Shown: positions 1-5,084 of the stretch, piece after piece
Position numbering within the stretch: the stretch's first letter is position 1
Layout of the letters: every line of letters starts with the position of its first letter
DNA from: Anaerolinea sp.
GTDB lineage: Bacteria; Chloroflexota; Anaerolineae; Anaerolineales; Anaerolineaceae
DNA length: 5,084 bases
Direction of reading: 5' to 3'
Assembly: GCA_029975965.1 (NCBI GenBank)
Contig: JARKOV010000183.1
Location: 1-5,084, forward strand
The notes under the pieces: model-generated
Told to the model about the DNA's origin: nothing
The model's database searches: none
The model's input: the letters and a program-made list of their open reading frames with translations, nothing else
Position numbers and translations under genes: made by a program

Positions 1-9
1 AAACAGATT

Positions 10-867
10 ATGGGACAGTTGGATGGCAAGATCGCGGTCATTACGGGCAGCACGCGCGGGTTGGGCCTGGCGATTGCCCGTCTATACGCCGCCGAGGGCG
101 CGGCAGTGGTGGTCTCCTCACGGACGGCTTCCGCGGTCGAAAAGACCGTGGCTGAGTTCACGGACGCTGGATTCCGGGCCAGCGGCCTGGCCTGTGATAT
201 TGGAGATCGCGCCCAGGTCGAGGCGCTGGCCCGCCATGCGATCGAGACGTTTGGGTGTTTCGATGTGTGGGTGAACAACGCGGGCCTGTCCAGTCCGTAT
301 GGCCCCAGCTTCGAGATCAGCCCGGATGACTTCGAGTCGACTATAGACACCAACATCCGGGGTACGTATTACGGATCGCGGGTTGCGATGCTGCATTTTC
401 TGGAGCGCGGCCAGGGCAAGCTGATCAATCTGCTGGGCCGTGGGGACAGCGGGCCGGTGCCTTACCAGAACGGATACGCCTCCAGCAAGGCGTGGATCAA
501 GAACTTCACCCGTGCGCTGGCGAAGGAATACCGGACCTATCCAAGGATCGGTGTTTTCGCGTTCAACCCCGGACTGGTCGATACCGATCTGCTGCGCCGG
601 CCGCAGGCGATCGGCGGCTATGAAAAGAAGATGGCCCCGCTGAAGACCGTGATCCGGTTGTGGGCCGATTCCCCGGAAGTGCCGGCCGCGCGGGCGCTGT
701 GGCTGGCTTCCCCGGCGACCGATGGCAAGACGGGACTGGTCATCAACGTGCTGGGGTTGCGGCGGATTACCATGGGGCTGATCCGTGAGGTGGGGCGGCG
801 GCTCACCGGCCGGGGACAGCCGGTCAGTCTGGACATTCGTTCGGTGCCCTCCAGCCGGGTGATGTAG
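10..867 (+). CDS. SDR-family NAD(P)-dependent oxidoreductase lacking the usual catalytic Ser
   Basis: A 285-residue Rossmann-fold protein of the classical short-chain dehydrogenase/reductase family, presumably a cytoplasmic oxidoreductase of unknown substrate. The N-terminus carries the dinucleotide motif TGSTRGLG (residues 12-19). An Arg after the second beta strand (SSR, 36-38) hints at NADP(H). D63, NNAG (89-92) and N115 are all in place. The active-site YxxxK is present (Y156, K160, in YASSK). The catalytic Ser normally 13 residues before the Tyr is replaced: residue 143 is Gly in LINLLGRGDSGPVP, and the nearest Ser is S147. The length is a little above the usual ~250, with a basic C-terminal tail from about 250. 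The start fits the family N-terminus, but only nine bases precede it, so no ribosome site or promoter can be judged. It converges on the catalase gene. Family membership is certain; activity and substrate are not. Confidence 0.92.
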   Translation: MGQLDGKIAVITGSTRGLGLAIARLYAAEGAAVVVSSRTASAVEKTVAEFTDAGFRASGLACDIGDRAQVEALARHAIETFGCFDVWVNNAGLSSPYGPSFEISPDDFESTIDTNIRGTYYGSRVAMLHFLERGQGKLINLLGRGDSGPVPYQNGYASSKAWIKNFTRALAKEYRTYPRIGVFAFNPGLVDTDLLRRPQAIGGYEKKMAPLKTVIRLWADSPEVPAARALWLASPATDGKTGLVINVLGLRRITMGLIREVGRRLTGRGQPVSLDIRSVPSSRVM

Positions 868-893
868 CGCCGTCCGAGCGGCCTGGAAAGAAC

Positions 894-926
894 CAACATC
901 CCCAGCTCAGATGAGTGGGGATGTTG
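894..926. terminator. Bidirectional intrinsic terminator between SDR and catalase
   Basis: Perfect 11-bp inverted repeat: CAACATCCCCA at 894-904 and TGGGGATGTTG at 916-926. The 11-base loop can itself close with CTC/GAG (906-908 with 913-915). It lies 27 bases past the SDR stop and 33 bases past the catalase stop, which suits a terminator shared by two converging genes. The tracts after the stem are only partly T-rich in both directions (TGTGTTCTAG rightward, GTTCTTTCC leftward), so efficiency is uncertain. Confidence 0.75.
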
Positions 927-958
927 TGTTCTAGACGGATTTGAATGCGCCGTGCGAA

Positions 959-2477
959 CTAACGGCCGTAACCGGCTTCCGAGGTCTTCTGGGCCAACTC
1001 GGCCAGGGAGAGGCTCGCCCAGGGAGCGAAGCGGGCGATATCCAGGCCCAGTTTTTGCGCCACGCCGTGCCCGTAGTCCGGGTCGGCCTTGTAGAAGTGG
1101 ACGAGCTGGCGAGCGATGATCCGCTCCGGGACGCTTTGCATCGCTTCGGCCAGGTTACAGAAAAGCTGCTCCTTCTGGTCGGGGGTCATCAAACGAAACA
1201 GGTTGCCCGGCTGCGTGTAGTCATCGTTACCCGCGCGGTGATCGTAGCGGTCGGCGTCGCCGGAAATCCTGAGCGGCGGTTCCTGATATTGCGGGTCTTC
1301 GACCGGGCCGCCCATGCTGTTCGGCTCATAGTTGACCGACCCGCCGCCGTTGCCGTCGAAACGCATCTGGCCGTCGCGGTGGTAGGTGTTGACCTCGGCG
1401 TGCGGATTGTTGACAGGCAGCGCGGCATAGTTCACGCCAATCCGGTAGCGGTGCGCGTCGGCGTAGGACATCAGCCGGGCCTGGAGCATCTTGTCCGGCG
1501 AGAAGCCGATGCCGGGCACGATGATTGGAGGGCTCGAAGGCGGCCTGTTCGATCTCGGCAAAGTAGTTCTCAGCGTTGCGATTGAGTTCCATCATGCCGA
1601 TTTCGATCAGCGGATAGTCAGCGTGGGGCCAAACCTTGGTCAGGTCGAAGGGATTAAGGTGATAGGTTTCGGCCTCGGCTTCGGGCATGATCTGGGCATA
1701 GACGCGCCATTTCGGATAGTCGCCGCGCTCAATCGCATCGAACAGGTCGCGCTGCGAGCTTTCGCGATCCTGGCCGACGATTTGGGCGGCCTCGGCGTTG
1801 GTCCAGTTCTTGATGCCCTGCTGGGTCTTGAAGTGGAGCTTGATCCAGAAGCGCTCGTTGGCGGCGTTGATGAAGCTGTAGGTGTGGCTGCTGAAACCGT
1901 GCACGAAACGGTAGCCCTGGGGCAGGCCGCGGTCGCTGAACAGGATCGTCACCTGATGCAGGCTTTCCGGGGAGAGCGACCAGAAGTCCCACATGGCCGT
2001 GTTGGAGCGCATGTTGGTCTTGGGATCGCGCTTCTGGGTGTGGATGAAATCGCCGAACTTGTAGGGATCGCGGACGAAGAAGACCGGGGTGTTGTTGCCC
2101 ACCATATCCCAGTTGCCTTCTTCGGTGTAAAACTTGACCGCGAAGCCGCGCACATCGCGTTCGGCGTCGGCCGCGCCGCGCTCGCCGGCCACCGTGGAAA
2201 ACCGGACCAGGACCGGTGTCTGTTTGCCGATCTGGGAGAAGACTTTGGCCCTGGAGTAGCGGGTGATGTCGTTGGTTACGGTGAATGTGCCGAACGCGCC
2301 GGAGCCTTTGGCGTGTACCACACGCTCAGGCACGCGTTCGCGATTGAAGGTCGCCATCTTCTCCAAAAGCTGGTAATCCTGCATCAGCAGCGGGCCGCGC
2401 GGACCGGCGGTCAGCGAATTCTGGTTGTCTGCAATGGGGCTGCCATGAGCGGTCGTAAGTTTTTTGGGTTCGGACAT
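959..2477 (-). pseudogene. katA: Monofunctional haem catalase, small-subunit type, split by a one-base frameshift
   Basis: Haem catalase converting hydrogen peroxide to water and oxygen, cytoplasmic and usually tetrameric. If one extra base near 1521-1524 is ignored, the protein is 505 residues, typical of the small-subunit (clade 3) catalases. Frame one (start 2477) gives residues 1-318: active-site [17 protein letters not shown] (44-60) with catalytic H55, RFSTVAGE (92-99), and VGNNTPVFF (126-134) with catalytic N128. Frame two gives the remaining 187 residues: [12 protein letters not shown], then [14 protein letters not shown] with haem-ligand Y338, ending in TAG at 961-959. As the sequence stands, frame one runs 65 wrong residues to a TGA at 1328-1326 and would lack the haem Tyr. 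Frame two is open from 1561. The start at 2477 (MSEPKK) is preferred over 2495 because AAAGGA lies seven bases upstream. The C-terminal half shows no decay, so this is either a recent mutation or a sequence error. Divergent from oxyR, with an OxyR site upstream. Confidence 0.9.
1517..1530 (-). other. Frameshift point in catalase
   Basis: On the minus strand the catalase codons read Glu-Pro-Ser-Asn through 1524 and then lose the family pattern. Removing one base restores Asn-(Ile or Leu)-Val-Pro-Gly-Ile-Gly, the expected catalase sequence. Deleting 1524 or 1523 gives Asn-Ile-Val, and deleting 1522 gives Asn-Leu-Val, so the exact base is ambiguous. There is no homopolymer longer than three, no slippery heptamer and no nearby stop that would suggest programmed frameshifting. 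Confidence 0.85.
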
Positions 2478-2480
2478 GCT

Positions 2481-2490
2481 ATTTTCCTTT
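2481..2490 (-). promoter_or_regulatory. Catalase ribosome binding site
   Basis: The minus strand reads AAAGGAAAAT, with GGA seven bases before the ATG at 2477-2475. No comparable purine-rich site precedes the in-frame ATG at 2495, so this site decides the start. Confidence 0.7.
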
Positions 2491-2530
2491 CGCATGGAAG
2501 CGCCGGCCAGGAAATTAGCCAGCCAATTTC

Positions 2531-2559
2531 ATTCTATAATGGGGTCATATAGGTGTAAA
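2531..2559 (-). promoter_or_regulatory. Sigma-70 type promoter of catalase
   Basis: On the minus strand, TTTACA (2559-2554, 5/6 to TTGACA) is followed after exactly 17 bases by TAGAAT (2536-2531, 5/6 to TATAAT). Transcription would begin near 2524, leaving a leader of about 47 bases. The -35 box directly abuts the OxyR operator (2560-2596), the arrangement expected for activation by oxidised OxyR. Predicted from sequence only. Confidence 0.6.
2535..2540 (+). promoter_or_regulatory. Possible -10 box of the oxyR promoter
   Basis: A perfect TATAAT on the plus strand, 72 bases before the oxyR start, overlapping the catalase -10 box on the other strand. No good -35 is seen 16-18 bases upstream. 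If used, transcription would start near 2547 and the OxyR site would lie just downstream, which would suit autorepression as known for many LysR-type regulators. Weakly supported. Confidence 0.35.
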
Positions 2560-2596
2560 ATATCGTTCAGCTATCTTTTTCATAGGCATGGCCTAT
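2560..2596. promoter_or_regulatory. Tetrameric OxyR operator
   Basis: The sequence follows ATAT-N7-CTAT-N7-ATAG-N7-CTAT, with elements starting at 2560, 2571, 2582 and 2593. The known OxyR core is ATAG-N7-CTAT-N7-ATAG-N7-CTAT, so 15 of 16 core bases match and the 11-bp spacing is exact. The right half is a perfect ATAG-N7-CTAT. The less conserved inner T and A of the consensus are mostly absent. It sits between divergent catalase and oxyR, touching the catalase -35 box and ending 16 bases before the oxyR ATG, so it probably serves both genes. A further in-phase ATAG lies at 2549-2552. Confidence 0.78.
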
Positions 2597-2612
2597 AGAT
2601 CGCGGATCGGAT

Positions 2613-3500
2613 ATGGAAATCCACCAGTTGCTCTACTTCGTGGCGGTGGCGGAGACGGGGAATTTCAGCCGGGCGGCCGAGCGCTGCAACGTGGCCCAGC
2701 CCTCGATCAGCCAGCAGATCATCAAGCTGGAACAGGAATTGGGTGCGCCGCTGTTCGACCGTCTGCGCCACAAGGTGATTCTGACCGATGCCGGCCGGCT
2801 GCTGCTGCCCCGCGCCCACGCAATCCTGGCCGAGCTTCAGGACATCAAACATGACCTGAGCCAGGAGGCTGGCGGCGGGCATGGGACGCTGGCGGCCGGG
2901 TTCATCCCGACGGTCGCGCCGTTCGTCCTACCGCAGGTCATCCAGCGTTTTCTGGAGCTGTATCCCCAGGCCACGCTGCTGATTCACGAGGACCTGACCG
3001 AGGCGCTGACCACCGGCTTGATCGATGGCCGGCTGGACGTGGCGATCACCAGCCTGCCGGTGCACAACCGGCTAATCCGGACGGAGGAACTGCTGACCGA
3101 ACCGCTCGTGCTGGCATCGTCACGCGAGAATGCCATCGCTACCCGGACTTCGATTTGCGTGAAGGAGCTGGACGAACTCCCCTTTATTGCGCTCAGCGAA
3201 GTCCACTGCCTGGGCGAACAGGTTCAGGCTTTTTGCAGCCAGCAAAATCTGGACCTGCAAATCGTCTGCCATACGGCCCAACTCTCGACCGTGCAGAACT
3301 GCATCGCGCTTGGATTGGGCGTTTCGCTCGTTCCACAGGCTCTGGCCGAGCTGGATACCTCCGGCCAGATCGTCTACCGGGCCTTGAGTGACGCGACGCC
3401 GCAGCGCAAGATTGCCGCCGCGACATATGCCGGCCGGACGCCGTCTTTCCTGGCGGAGCGGTTCGTGGCGCTCGTCCGCGAGGGATATCCCGCCGGGTGA
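2613..3500 (+). CDS. oxyR: OxyR-type hydrogen peroxide-sensing LysR-family regulator
   Basis: A 295-residue LysR-type transcriptional regulator. The winged helix-turn-helix occupies about residues 1-60 (MEIHQLLYFVAVAETGNFSRAAERCNVAQPSIS..., then the family's LFDR and LTDAG). A linker helix follows, and the effector domain runs from about 90 (GFIPTVAPFVLP, with T100). The peroxide-sensing segment reads HCLGEQVQAFC at 198-208. It gives C199 and C208, the same numbers and nine-residue spacing as the disulfide pair of E. coli OxyR, with H198 kept. E. coli R201 and D202 are Gly and Glu here. In the known mechanism oxidation forms the disulfide and changes the tetramer so that it activates peroxide-defence genes. 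It is divergent from catalase with an OxyR site between them, so catalase is the obvious target. The start is set by the conserved N-terminus; the ribosome site is weak. The ATG at 2588 is in another frame and lies inside the operator. Confidence 0.93.
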   Translation: MEIHQLLYFVAVAETGNFSRAAERCNVAQPSISQQIIKLEQELGAPLFDRLRHKVILTDAGRLLLPRAHAILAELQDIKHDLSQEAGGGHGTLAAGFIPTVAPFVLPQVIQRFLELYPQATLLIHEDLTEALTTGLIDGRLDVAITSLPVHNRLIRTEELLTEPLVLASSRENAIATRTSICVKELDELPFIALSEVHCLGEQVQAFCSQQNLDLQIVCHTAQLSTVQNCIALGLGVSLVPQALAELDTSGQIVYRALSDATPQRKIAAATYAGRTPSFLAERFVALVREGYPAG

Positions 3501-3515
3501 CGCCTGGGCCGGTTC

Positions 3516-3552
3516 CGGCCTGTGGGCACGGGCCGTCAGGGTGAGTTTTTTT
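3516..3552 (+). terminator. Possible oxyR terminator
   Basis: A GC-rich stem of up to nine pairs (CGGCCTGTG at 3516-3524 with CACGGGCCG at 3527-3535, one G-T pair) begins 16 bases after the oxyR stop. A run of seven T follows at 3546-3552. The ten-base gap between stem and T run is longer than in a classical intrinsic terminator. An alternative overlapping stem is GGCCGG/CCGGCC (3507-3520). Confidence 0.4.
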
Positions 3553-3594
3553 CACGAGTCTGGCCCTCAGAGGCTCTCAAGCAATTGCTGTGTC

Positions 3595-3626
3595 TTGAAG
3601 ATTGAGCGATTTGGCATTAGTATGCC
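3595..3626 (+). promoter_or_regulatory. Weak candidate lacI promoter with overlapping inverted repeat
   Basis: TTGAAG and TAGTAT with a 17-base spacer. The -10 box sits inside the inverted repeat GGCAT-TAGT-ATGCC (3613-3626), which could be an autoregulatory operator. Both boxes are only 4/6, and the leader would be about 230 bases. Low support. Confidence 0.2.
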
Positions 3627-3858
3627 TTTAGAGAGTGATCGTCGGAACACAGATCCAGGGGCTGTGCTCCGGCACGCGAGGTGAAGACCACGCCGCTATT
3701 TCCTGCATAGTCGTCGTGCGCGAGAAACTGACTTGGGCGATGCGGATCACCAGGGTCACCCTTGGATGGTCCAGGGGTGGTTGGGCATGACGACGCCGGA
3801 TGCACCACCTGATCTTTGTTCCAGCACCCAGAGCTGGATTGGAAAAGTCGATTATCCG

Positions 3859-4890
3859 ATGAAGAAGAAAACAGGTCAGCGGACCAAATCTGTGACCATG
3901 CGCGACGTTGCCAAGCTGGCCGGGGTCTCCCAGCCGACCGTATCGCGCGTGTTGAATGGGGTCGGCAGCGCGCCGATCAGCGAGGAGACTCGTGAGCGCG
4001 TGCTGGCCGTGGTCGAAGAACTGAACTATCAACCCAACATCCTGGCGCGCAGCCTGCGCACCCAGCAGACTCAGATGATCGCAGTCTTGCTCGCGGATAT
4101 CTCCAATAGCTTCTATCCCCTGATCGCGCGGTCTATCCAGGATGTGGCGCGTGAATACAACTATGACGTGCTGATCGCGAACAGCGATCACGTCTACGAG
4201 AACGAGCTGCACTTCTGCGAGGCGGTCACCCGCCGGCCGGTCGATGGGGTGGTGATGGTCCCGATCCACCTGACGCCGGATGACCTCAGCAATTTTGTGA
4301 CCCGGACCAACACCCCCGTGACCGTCCTGGGCCAGCACGTCGATCATCCCAGCATCGACGTGGTGTACGCCGACGACGAATACGCGGAATACGAGACGAC
4401 GCTGTGGCTGATCCGCGAGCGCGGGCATCGGCGGCTGGGGTTTGTCGGCGTGCCGGCCAACCTGCCGCCGGGGCCACGGCGATTCCGGGGGTTCATGCGG
4501 GCGCTCGAAGAATCGAACCTGACGCTCGACCCCGCCCACGTCGTCGAAGGCGACTTCACGCTGGAAGGGGGCAAGCGCGCCGCTCGCGAGCTGATCCGGA
4601 GGGGCAACCTGCCCTCGGTGCTGGTGGTTGTGAACGACCTGATGGCGATTGGCCTGATCCTGACCTTGCAAGAGGCCGGATATCGCGTGCCGGAGGATGT
4701 CGCCATCGTGGGGTACGACGACATTCCTGAGGCGACGATCGTCCGTCCGGCGCTGACCACCATTGCCCAGGACTCACGCGACATTGGCGAGAAGCTGGCC
4801 AGGGCGCTTTTCGACCGCATCCACCAGCCGGATATTCCCCGCCGGGTATTCGAAAGCTCACGCAATCTGGTCGTGCGCGAGTCGGCCTGA
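3859..4890 (+). CDS. LacI-family transcriptional repressor
   Basis: A 343-residue regulator of the LacI/GalR family, a DNA-binding dimer that usually responds to a sugar or related small molecule. The N-terminal helix-turn-helix is clear (MRDVAKLAGVSQPTVSRVLNG, residues 14-34), followed by the YQPN turn (57-60) and the hinge ARSLRTQQT (63-71) with the minor-groove Leu at 66. A periplasmic-binding-protein-like effector domain fills the rest: ADISNSFYPLIARSI (79-93), NDLMAIGL (259-266), VAIVGYDDIPEA (281-292) and PALTTI (297-302). The start at 3859 gives a typical family length. GGAAAAG at 3841-3847 is a distant ribosome site. The frame stays open back to an ATG at 3733, but the added 42 residues look non-coding; a start at 3898 would remove the first 13 residues. 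It has its own terminator and no sugar-use genes in the window, so its targets probably lie to the right. The effector cannot be told. Confidence 0.9.
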   Translation: MKKKTGQRTKSVTMRDVAKLAGVSQPTVSRVLNGVGSAPISEETRERVLAVVEELNYQPNILARSLRTQQTQMIAVLLADISNSFYPLIARSIQDVAREYNYDVLIANSDHVYENELHFCEAVTRRPVDGVVMVPIHLTPDDLSNFVTRTNTPVTVLGQHVDHPSIDVVYADDEYAEYETTLWLIRERGHRRLGFVGVPANLPPGPRRFRGFMRALEESNLTLDPAHVVEGDFTLEGGKRAARELIRRGNLPSVLVVVNDLMAIGLILTLQEAGYRVPEDVAIVGYDDIPEATIVRPALTTIAQDSRDIGEKLARALFDRIHQPDIPRRVFESSRNLVVRESA

Positions 4891-4923
4891 TCGATCGCGC
4901 TGCCTGGGGATTGAACCGGATCA

Positions 4924-4948
4924 GCCTTCTTTGCGAGAAGGCCGTTTT
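4924..4948 (+). terminator. Intrinsic terminator of lacI
   Basis: A perfect seven-pair stem, GCCTTCT (4924-4930) and AGAAGGC (4936-4942), with five-base loop TTGCG, followed by CGTTTTGCTTT. It starts 34 bases after the lacI stop. Good form for a Rho-independent terminator, though the T run is interrupted. Confidence 0.7.
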
Positions 4949-4966
4949 GCTTTCCGGATCGCGCCT

Positions 4967-4981
4967 TGGGTAGGCTACCCA
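4967..4981. repeat. Odd-centred palindrome TGGGTAG-G-CTACCCA
   Basis: Seven-base perfect arms around a single G. It is too tight for an RNA hairpin loop without opening the inner pairs, so it is more plausibly a protein-binding site than a terminator. Function unknown. Confidence 0.4.
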
Positions 4982-5001
4982 GCTTCGATCATGCCTTTCG
5001 A

Positions 5002-5061
5002 TTTGTGGATAGTGCACAAATTTGCACACATTTCGAGCGATTTCGAGAGCTGTTTTTTCGA
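5002..5061. promoter_or_regulatory. AT-rich probable control region for a gene beyond the window
   Basis: This stretch is AT-rich against its GC-rich surroundings and has no open frame. It holds TTTGTG/CACAAA (5002-5007 and 5015-5020), an interrupted palindrome GTG-CA-CAAATTTG-CA-CAC (5012-5029), and the direct repeat ATTTCGAG at 5030-5037 and 5040-5047, ten bases apart. TTTCGA recurs at 5056-5061. These are typical of operator-rich promoter regions, and the adjacent LacI regulator is a possible binder. No convincing -35/-10 pair was found. Confidence 0.35.
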
Positions 5062-5084
5062 ATTAATCCACGGGTGCATTTGTT

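Larger units (their letters stand above)
3501..3858. other. Gene-free stretch between oxyR and lacI, with several hairpins
   Basis: No open frame here resembles a known protein. The in-frame extension of lacI back to 3733 reads as non-family sequence. Inverted repeats seen: GGCAT/ATGCC (3613-3626); CGGAACACAG/CTGTGCTCCG, 9 of 10 paired and extendable (3641-3673); a two-part stem, GGTGGT/ACCACC with inner GCAT/ATGC (3776-3809); and TCCAGC/GCTGGA (3820-3838). A perfect 10-bp palindrome AGCAATTGCT lies at 3580-3589. The best promoter guess is TTGAAG (3595-3600), 17 bases, TAGTAT (3618-3623), only 4/6 at each box. A promoter and operator for lacI should lie here. Confidence 0.6.

Noticed and set aside
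1517..1530. Programmed ribosomal frameshifting in catalase
   Set aside because: There is no slippery sequence, stop codon or stimulatory hairpin at the site, and haem catalases are not known to use recoding.
2478..2495. Upstream ATG for catalase at 2495
   Set aside because: No ribosome site precedes it, whereas the ATG at 2477 has AAAGGA at a good distance. The extra six residues are partly the ribosome site translated.
1491..2552. A 353-residue open frame on the plus strand across the catalase N-terminal part, and its continuation at 941-1585
   Set aside because: Both lie exactly antisense to catalase codons in the same triplet register, and their sequence is low-complexity Val/Gly/Ala/Asp-rich. 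They are mirror frames of a GC-rich gene, not proteins.
3388..3684. A 98-residue plus-strand frame running from the oxyR end into the gap
   Set aside because: Its first third is out-of-frame oxyR and the rest is not family-like. No ribosome site is seen.
3733..3858. Upstream start for the LacI protein, adding 42 residues
   Set aside because: LacI-family proteins begin a few residues before the helix-turn-helix. The extension has no family resemblance and overlaps inverted repeats.
3628..4671. A 347-residue minus-strand open frame across lacI and its upstream stretch
   Set aside because: It is rich in His, Gln, Arg and Asp as antisense frames are, matches no family, and covers a well-supported LacI gene in the same triplet register.
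4996..5061. A CRISPR-like or iteron array from the TTTCGA repeats
   Set aside because: The repeats are only six to eight bases, irregularly spaced (35, 10 and 15 bases), and have no spacer structure or replication gene nearby.

Overview
This is a GC-rich bacterial window with four protein-coding loci: a short-chain dehydrogenase (SDR), a haem catalase, an OxyR-type peroxide sensor and a LacI-family repressor. The organism cannot be fixed from this much sequence. High GC, a LacI-type regulator and an SDR of the GRGD-x-GPVP-x-QN type would fit a Chloroflexota-like or other GC-rich environmental bacterium. That is a weak guess. No mobile element, CRISPR array, rRNA or tRNA gene was seen.

Layout from left to right. 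An SDR reads rightward (10-867) and meets the catalase gene, which reads leftward (959-2477). A long hairpin lies between the two converging stop codons and probably terminates transcription from both sides. The catalase gene is complete from start to stop but carries one extra base near 1521-1524. This splits a 505-residue catalase into two reading frames just before the segment that holds the haem-ligand tyrosine. A 135-base AT-rich divergent control region (2478-2612) separates catalase from oxyR (2613-3500, rightward). A 358-base stretch without a convincing gene follows, then a LacI-family repressor (3859-4890, rightward) with a clear terminator. The last ~190 bases are non-coding and look like the control region of a gene beyond the window.

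The best-supported biology is the divergent peroxide-defence pair. OxyR keeps both redox cysteines at the same numbers as in E. coli OxyR (C199 and C208). The control region contains a near-perfect tetrameric OxyR site (15 of 16 core bases, four elements at exact 11-bp spacing) that abuts the -35 box of a good sigma-70 promoter pointing at catalase. A fifth element in the same phase suggests that both the oxidised (compact) and reduced (extended) OxyR footprints can be read from the sequence. The SDR and the LacI regulator have no evident functional tie to this pair. The LacI protein probably controls genes to the right of the window.

Nothing here looks like a wholly new system. The points worth a second look are the operator geometry, the catalase frameshift, the missing catalytic serine in the SDR and the structured, gene-free stretch before lacI.
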